A DNA stretch of 64,000 nt from Serratia sp. PL17 (GTDB lineage Bacteria; Pseudomonadota; Gammaproteobacteria; Enterobacterales; Enterobacteriaceae). Every line of letters begins with the position of its first letter. Within the stretch, counting starts at the first letter, position 1. Below are positions 58,663-64,000 of this stretch, one piece after another. The stretch lies in the NCBI RefSeq assembly GCF_017832355.1, contig NZ_JAFIBY010000012.1, positions 1 to 64,000 on the forward strand, written 5' to 3'. Below the pieces are notes generated by a model. The model saw nothing but the letters and a program-made list of their open reading frames with translations, was not told where the DNA came from and did not search any database. Made by a program: the position numbers and the translations under genes.

Positions 58663-61600
58663 TTAAACCCCAACCGCCCACCAAAATGCGATGCGTTCAT
58701 TTCCATTCATACCAGAGTCAAATCCTCCCGGCCCCACGTTTAGCGCTTCCATGTTTGCGGATGAGTCCCCCCAATGACCCGCCAATGTTAATTGAACCCC
58801 GAAACAGTCCTGTGTAAACCCGCGAGGAAAATTAACGCGGTTTAGATAGTTATCGCCGCGATTGATAACACCACCCTGATGGATATACCCGGTTAGCTCG
58901 TCCTTGTACCACCAGGCATTTCTATTCCCGGAAATATGGCTGCGGCTATTAAATGATCCCCAATCGACACGGCCATTGAGATTATTGTTCAGCCAGTTAC
59001 TTAGGTAGCCACCCCACAGATTGCTCTCAATGTTTCCGTCTGGATGCCAAGTGGTTCCGAAACTATTTTTGACACAAGGAAAGTTACCAGACAAATACAA
59101 TGAACCATCATTGCGAAACTCAGGCCAGCCATCCGAATTACCGCCGCGCACCCGCCACCGCAAAGCCGTATATTGCCCTACAGTCTCAAGGAAATAAGAT
59201 TGTGCATATTGGTCACCAGCCCCTTGAAGAATGTAGCCGTTTGTTTGATTAAATTTTACATCACCGCTTTGATAACTATTTATTCCCGATTTTCTAACAA
59301 AATCTGGATTATTTAAATTCAATTGGGTGCCTAACGATATGGAACCCGTTTCATTATTGACAGTTAGCGGCCTTAGGTCGTTAAATCCGCCAAATTGGTC
59401 ATTAGCCTTTGTGAGCAATAAATATAGGTTATCGCCGTCATTACGCCAGAATGTTCCAAACTTGCCGCCAACCATACGGAAACTGTCCATGCTGGTAGAC
59501 TGAATTTCAGCGCTAGTTTTTAACAGGCCAGTAAGTTGCCCGCCACTCTTCATCAAATAGCGCCCATCAGCCTCGGTCTTACTCCATGCATTAACATCAC
59601 CAGCCAAGAGATTGACATCGCCGCTTAAAGGTTTACCGTTAACTTTGATAGAGCGAAGAGCATATTTTTGAGCGGCTTGTGCGTCCGTTAATGCTCCTGT
59701 TTCTTGCGCAGTAGGCGGCTTGGCTGTGGTATAAATACGTGGATTTGAAGCCTGGTTAGCTTCTGCCCCCCAATGCAACTCATTATCCAGCGCTAAACCA
59801 AGGCGCATTAATGATTTATCAGCAACCTGAAAACCAATGGATAGGTTGGACTGTGATGTAGGACGGCTTATCACAATAGGTGTGTGTGCTGCTCCTTCCA
59901 CACGGAGGGCTTCACTTTCCGATGCCGTACCTCCAGGCTTTATCGCCAACGTCTTTACAGTGCCCCCCGCCAGCAACAAGAATCTAGCGTCAGACTCCTC
60001 TTTACTCCATGCTCCAACATCTTCAGCCGCAGGCTTATTACCAGTGTGATAGTACGTGTTTGCTATAAAGCGAATACTTGCAACAGGCACCTTTTCCTGT
60101 ATGGCAAAGGAATATGCCCAATTTGATAGATTTACTGATGCGGTAACGGTTGTGACAATGTTTTTAGTAAAAGCACCTACCAGTGCGTATATTTCATATT
60201 TATTTGCAGATACTTCAACCGCTCTAACTTCGGTTATTGCTGGATTCCCGTAATGGTGACTCGTCACAAGGGCACGATAAGGGTCATTAACTTTTGCCAC
60301 CGAGTTATTATTTGTTCTAACCATAATTCGCTGGGTTGCGTTATTTCGCTCTGAAGCGTTATAACCAGAGCCACCGATGACATCTATGGTTAAAGTTCCA
60401 CCATATTGAACCAGGTTAGATATCGTCCCAATAAGAACCCATGCAGGGCTAGTCCCAGTATCAATTCTTAATTTCGCGATGGCCCCATAGTTGTCTGTTA
60501 TCTCGGAAGTGTCCAGAGTGCCGATATCTGCTGGCTTAGGTTTGTCCAGTTCGGTATAGATCTTTGTCCACCCTTTCTCATACCCAAACCCATCACGCGA
60601 TGAACGATATGCTATACCGCCATTACCATAGTTAAAGCGGAAATCAGCAGCTCGAGTGCTTCCGGTACCACCTAAATGGAAGTGGAGAACTGACGTCATA
60701 CCCGTCGCTTGCGTGCTATAGAAACCCGATGGCGCATTCCAAGCAACATCAGTCGCTGTCCCGGTCATACCTCGCGCAAAGTATCGCGAGTCAGATTCAG
60801 CCTTGTTATAGGCATCCACATCCCCGGCTAACAGGTTTACATCTGATGTCAAAGGTTTTCCGTTAACCTTAATAGACCTCAAAGCGTATTTTTGCGCCGC
60901 TTGGGCATCAGTGAGGGCGCCAACATCTGCGGCTGTAGGCTTGCCGGCAGTTGAGTAGTATTGCGACCAGCCACTAAACGAGCCATTTACATCTGTTGCG
61001 GCAAATAGTTTATTCCCATTGCCATGACCTATAAACAAGTAGTGCAAAAAGTTTTGGTTACCTGAAGTGGCAGTTAAATCAATCAGGTTAGTTGTAACAT
61101 ATAGAGAACCCCAGGCCAGTGGAGTCCATTTACTATTCTCCACACTCCAAATACCTGGGGATGTTGGTTTTGCATCGCCAGTCAATACTCTCGACACACC
61201 TTTTTTTGCTGCAAAGTTACATCTGGCATCCGCTGCTAATACATCATCAGCGCTAGGCTTATTTCCTGAATGATAGAGATTAACAAACGGTGAATACTTA
61301 CCCGCATCAGCAGAACGCAACCAAAAATTATTAGTCCCTTTTTCTGATAACAGTTGTAAGCCTCTATGCTCTGTAGCACTAAAATTAACCAGTGTAGAAT
61401 ATGCTTGGGTCGGGTAACCCTTGATATTTGGATCATCATATTCAAACGTCGAAACGCTAAGGCCATGCATCCAAAGAGCTGGGGAATCTGATAAGGGCCG
61501 CAATGGTTGTGTAGGCAATACTGTTGCCCCATCGATAACCAACCTATCCTTAATTGTATCGCCGGCACGTTTTACATAGCGGCCATCTGACTCGGTTTTA

Positions 61601-63183
61601 TTCCATGCATTAACGTCACTTGCTAATAAATTCACATCCGATGAAAGCGGCTTGCCGTTTATTTTTATAGACCGCAGTGCATATTTTTGTGCAGCCTGTG
61701 CATCCGTCAAAGCTCCAACATCTGCTGCCGATGGCTTGTTTAAAGAGGTATAGATTTGCCCCCATTTAACACCATTTTCAGGCTTATTCGAAAAACCTAT
61801 GTAGCCGATTCCCAACCCTGAAATTGCAAGGTAACCGGAGGACGGAGCTGCATCGCATGGAAGGCTGATTACCCCGGCTGCAATATTTCCCGTTATAGGC
61901 GGCTTATTGGCAGAAGAGGAATTTAAACGATAAATCTGTGCGGTATTGCAATATGCATCATCGAAATGGCGACCACCAACACCCAGGCCAAACGCACCAA
62001 CAGCCATCAGCTGACCACCAGAAACACCTACGTTTCGAGTGGCGGCATCTCCCAATTCAAGATTGCCGCGTGCTTTAGCTTTATCAGTAAGGTCTGCGAG
62101 ATTACTGGTCTTCGCAAGATATCGCCCATCCGCTTCAGTCTTGTTATAAGCATTCACATCACCGGCCAGCAAGTTCACATCGCTACTTAATGGCTTGCCG
62201 TTAATTTTGATTGAGCGTAATGCATATTTTTGGGCAGCTTGCGCATCAGTAAGCGCCCCAACATCCGCAGCAGTCGGCTTGAACGCTTGTGTGTAGACTC
62301 GATCCCATTTTTCCGTTGATGTACCGTTATCTTTTCGCATCGAGCGGAGATAGAAATCGGTATTTCCTGAGCCTAAAGCGAACTGAACATTCCGATATTC
62401 GTTAACCTTGAAGGTTAACAGCGTTCCTAACCCTCCTTGCACAGGATACCCAGGACTTGTAGCGGAGAGTGACTCAACAGTAAAGCCGTTAGCCCGGTCA
62501 ATATCTGTATTAGCCTGTGTCGTGATTTTGTCCGAAAACACCAACCGGGTAACCCCCAGCGGGCCTGTCATATCCCCTCCGGCAAGTGGAACGAACGATT
62601 TTCCTGCCTTAACTGTCAACAGTCGGGTTGTGCGGGCATCGTTGATATCATCTGTCGGCTCATATGACACTTTTAATGAGAACCGCTTATCTACATTAAT
62701 GCTCTCGGCCGGAACGCTGGTGGCATTTGAAGCCAAGTTGATACGGCAAACTTCGACCATACCATCGAGGATACTTTTCTCATCATTCACAACGCGCAGG
62801 CTGGCAGCCTTAATTTTGGAATTCGCATCAACTTGGTCAGTAACAATACCTTGCCCGTACTTCGCCTCCAAAATGACGATGTTCAATTTTCCGGCTACCA
62901 AAGCTACAGCTTGCTCGGTTAGAAGCTGCACAGTGATCTGGTAACCATTGATATCAACCGATGCGACACCAGGCTTAGTGCCGTTTGGCTTAACGATCAC
63001 ATTCAGGCCTTTACCAGGTACAACCGAAAATCCCTGGTATACGCCGGCGCCAAAAATTCCATAGGCCTTGCGATTTAATGCTGATGACGCATAAGGCTCA
63101 AGATACTGAACGTCAGCCAACAGGCCACCGGCTTTTTGCGGGGCAACGATCGTGATGCCGCCAGAAGTTGTTATTGCCGTCAT
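58663..63183 (-). CDS. Long tail fibre protein with internal repeats
   Basis: 1506 residues from ATG 63183 (MTAITTSGGITIVAPQKAGG), overlapping the upstream gene (ATGA). The shaft contains four copies of a module of about 57 residues, PTAADVGALTDAQAAQKYAL...NGKPLSSDVNLLAGDV...GRYL, separated by variable segments. The C-terminal region (GGWPEFRNDG-like, then WGGYLSNWLNNNLNGRVDWG and FNSRSHISGNRNAWWYKDEL; ends NERIAFWWAVGV) is the likely receptor-binding tip. No DNA invertase gene or inverted alternative tip is seen in the window. Confidence 0.92.
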   Translation of the reverse strand: MTAITTSGGITIVAPQKAGGLLADVQYLEPYASSALNRKAYGIFGAGVYQGFSVVPGKGLNVIVKPNGTKPGVASVDINGYQITVQLLTEQAVALVAGKLNIVILEAKYGQGIVTDQVDANSKIKAASLRVVNDEKSILDGMVEVCRINLASNATSVPAESINVDKRFSLKVSYEPTDDINDARTTRLLTVKAGKSFVPLAGGDMTGPLGVTRLVFSDKITTQANTDIDRANGFTVESLSATSPGYPVQGGLGTLLTFKVNEYRNVQFALGSGNTDFYLRSMRKDNGTSTEKWDRVYTQAFKPTAADVGALTDAQAAQKYALRSIKINGKPLSSDVNLLAGDVNAYNKTEADGRYLAKTSNLADLTDKAKARGNLELGDAATRNVGVSGGQLMAVGAFGLGVGGRHFDDAYCNTAQIYRLNSSSANKPPITGNIAAGVISLPCDAAPSSGYLAISGLGIGYIGFSNKPENGVKWGQIYTSLNKPSAADVGALTDAQAAQKYALRSIKINGKPLSSDVNLLASDVNAWNKTESDGRYVKRAGDTIKDRLVIDGATVLPTQPLRPLSDSPALWMHGLSVSTFEYDDPNIKGYPTQAYSTLVNFSATEHRGLQLLSEKGTNNFWLRSADAGKYSPFVNLYHSGNKPSADDVLAADARCNFAAKKGVSRVLTGDAKPTSPGIWSVENSKWTPLAWGSLYVTTNLIDLTATSGNQNFLHYLFIGHGNGNKLFAATDVNGSFSGWSQYYSTAGKPTAADVGALTDAQAAQKYALRSIKVNGKPLTSDVNLLAGDVDAYNKAESDSRYFARGMTGTATDVAWNAPSGFYSTQATGMTSVLHFHLGGTGSTRAADFRFNYGNGGIAYRSSRDGFGYEKGWTKIYTELDKPKPADIGTLDTSEITDNYGAIAKLRIDTGTSPAWVLIGTISNLVQYGGTLTIDVIGGSGYNASERNNATQRIMVRTNNNSVAKVNDPYRALVTSHHYGNPAITEVRAVEVSANKYEIYALVGAFTKNIVTTVTASVNLSNWAYSFAIQEKVPVASIRFIANTYYHTGNKPAAEDVGAWSKEESDARFLLLAGGTVKTLAIKPGGTASESEALRVEGAAHTPIVISRPTSQSNLSIGFQVADKSLMRLGLALDNELHWGAEANQASNPRIYTTAKPPTAQETGALTDAQAAQKYALRSIKVNGKPLSGDVNLLAGDVNAWSKTEADGRYLMKSGGQLTGLLKTSAEIQSTSMDSFRMVGGKFGTFWRNDGDNLYLLLTKANDQFGGFNDLRPLTVNNETGSISLGTQLNLNNPDFVRKSGINSYQSGDVKFNQTNGYILQGAGDQYAQSYFLETVGQYTALRWRVRGGNSDGWPEFRNDGSLYLSGNFPCVKNSFGTTWHPDGNIESNLWGGYLSNWLNNNLNGRVDWGSFNSRSHISGNRNAWWYKDELTGYIHQGGVINRGDNYLNRVNFPRGFTQDCFGVQLTLAGHWGDSSANMEALNVGPGGFDSGMNGNERIAFWWAVGV
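59552..62284 (-). repeat. Four tail-fibre repeat modules
   Basis: Copies at about 62112-62284, 61567-61741, 60773-60948 and 59552-59720, each encoding GALTDAQAAQKYALRSIK, NGKPL and VNLLA with small substitutions. A shorter relative is near 59967-60045. Confidence 0.85.
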
Positions 63184-63632
63184 TATCCAGCCCTCTGGTC
63201 GATGGTTAACACAGCGGTGAAGGCTTTCCCACGATACAAAGTATCCTGTTGGCAGCAAAGCACAGCGAACGCTTTCCCATCCCCGTCAATCAGCATCATT
63301 GTATTGAAGTTGTATGGTGTATCCGCAGGAAGCAAGGAGTCCTGCAACGTAGCATTGATGGTGATCAATCCTTCTTTTGCTGTACAAACGAGGTTGCACT
63401 CAGCAAATTTGTTCTTCAGATCACTTAGCGAATACGTCGATGGTATGTTCGCAATATTCCAGCCTCCCGCAGGGTTGGCTGTTACCAGCGCCGACGTGCC
63501 AAAATATCCCTTCACCATTACGAACCTTGAACCAGCCCCGATCTCAGACTCCGCGCGCCGGTTGTAGAAATAATCCAGCAGTGCAGCTCGAAACAGCTTC
63601 CCGCCGGTCTGAACGGCCTTAATTTCTGCCAT
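63183..63632 (-). CDS. Tail-fibre-associated structural protein (P1 R position)
   Basis: 149 residues (MAEIKAVQTGGKLFRAALLD). Resembles small collar/fibre-base proteins that precede phage fibres (GSRFVMVKGYFGTSALVTAN; FAVLLCCQQDTLYRGKAFTA-like strands). In P1 a comparable small gene R precedes the fibre gene S. Overlaps the fibre start, so coupled. Function by position. Confidence 0.6.
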   Translation of the reverse strand: MAEIKAVQTGGKLFRAALLDYFYNRRAESEIGAGSRFVMVKGYFGTSALVTANPAGGWNIANIPSTYSLSDLKNKFAECNLVCTAKEGLITINATLQDSLLPADTPYNFNTMMLIDGDGKAFAVLCCQQDTLYRGKAFTAVLTIDQRAG

Positions 63633-63703
63633 AGAAGAACGCCTGTGCAGTGGTTGATTAGCAGGTGAGTTTAAGTAAAGTGAGTTTTAGAATTGAACAT
63701 GCT

Positions 63704-63722
63704 GGCCCAGTGGGGCTGGGCC
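63704..63722. other. Hairpin upstream of the fibre operon
   Basis: GGCCCAG-TGGGG-CTGGGCC, perfect seven-base stem in the gap between the 63745 gene and 63632 gene; without a T run it may be a weak terminator or processing site. Confidence 0.4.
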
Positions 63723-63744
63723 TGTCAGTGGAGAGTTCAACCGG

Positions 63745-64000
63745 TTAAAAGGTGTCTAGATAAATAATAGAGTTTATCTTTCCTACATCGGCGGCTGAAA
63801 TCGGCAGTATCGCGCGGTCAATTCCATCAGGGAACTCGTACCCTATGATCCCGCCAGATGTAAATTCTACATTGCAACCTCGGAAGCCGAGCGTCTGAAT
63901 ACTGGCTATGCCGTCCGCGACAACAAGTCGTGCGTCTGCTCCCTGCGTCGGGCGTATCATTGGTACAGGCACCACATCAAGCGCCCAGGCATCGAGCCGC
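63745..64000 (-). CDS. Phage structural protein, C-terminal part (runs off window)
   Basis: 85 residues visible, ending GKINSIIYLDTF. The frame stays open to the right edge (RLDAWALDVVPVPMIRPTQG), so the gene starts outside. No domain can be named; position upstream of the fibre genes suggests a baseplate or tail protein. Confidence 0.6.
   Translation of the reverse strand, partial: RLDAWALDVVPVPMIRPTQGADARLVVADGIASIQTLGFRGCNVEFTSGGIIGYEFPDGIDRAILPISAADVGKINSIIYLDTF

Noticed and set aside
59552..62284. Repeats considered as a CRISPR array or invertible segment
   Set aside because: The repeats are in frame within the fibre gene, too long and too far apart for CRISPR, all in the same orientation, and no invertase gene is present.
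1..64000. tRNA and rRNA genes
   Set aside because: No cloverleaf with a T-loop sequence or rRNA segment was noticed by eye.

Overview
The window is a mosaic of two very different DNAs joined by insertion sequences. About 15.6-64.0 kb is roughly half of a P1/D6-type phage-plasmid of an enterobacterium (a tailed phage whose prophage is a circular low-copy plasmid). Evidence: a tyrosine recombinase of the Cre/Dre family that looks closer to Dre of phage D6 than to Cre of P1, with a rox-like 32-bp site upstream; homologues of P1 PacA and PacB with a pac-like cluster of Dam-site hexamers inside pacA; a portal; a probable head protease; relatives of the P1 antirestriction set DarB, DdrB, DarA and Hdf; LydA/LydB-like holin and antiholin; a lambda R-type endolysin; a RepL-like protein; a long repeat-built tail fibre with its chaperone; and two partition systems. 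The exact host cannot be read from this window.

Layout. 1-13.8 kb: GC-rich DNA of alphaproteobacterial or ICE character. It holds a redox-defence gene set (msrB, msrA, an alpha/beta hydrolase-OsmC fusion, a zinc-less MDR oxidoreductase, an RclC/DUF417-like membrane protein, a YeeE/YedE transporter, two MarR and two LysR regulators) followed by a stub of a conjugation operon (DUF2274 gene, trbI, trbG, 3' part of trbF). IS630 sits just upstream of msrB. 13.8-15.6 kb: a 21-bp Tn3-family inverted-repeat fragment, a truncated IS5075/IS4321-type element lying in that repeat, and a complete IS26. 15.6-18.9 kb: a repressor-like gene cut by IS26, the recombinase, its site and two unknown genes. 18.9-23.4 kb: terminase genes with pac, then parM-parR. 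23.4-26.4 kb: accessory genes, including two GNAT acetyltransferases. 26.4-37.4 kb: leftward runs of small early or accessory genes (nucleases, a methyltransferase stub, Ea22-like and membrane proteins) and a parA-type partition locus. 37.4-48.4 kb: giant darB, portal, head protease. 48.7-50.9 kb: RepL-like gene, endolysin and two small genes. 51-64 kb: leftward late operons (tail fibre, holin pair, DarA/DdrB set).

Two dispersed regulatory words stand out. In the redox island, a near-palindrome TATATGC-N5-GCATATA lies in front of both marR genes, the RclC-like gene and the hydrolase/LysR pair, which suggests one regulon. In the phage-plasmid part, a 25-bp palindromic word (10-5-10, core CTAAY-N5-ATTAG) occurs at six intergenic places and a related half-site at several more, in front of early or accessory genes; it is the best candidate operator for a plasmid-wide repressor. 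The only repressor-like gene visible next to the recombinase is truncated by IS26. Other damage: an amber codon in an exonuclease gene, a C5-methyltransferase reduced to its N-terminus, and remnants of rpiA and a recombinase in the redox island.
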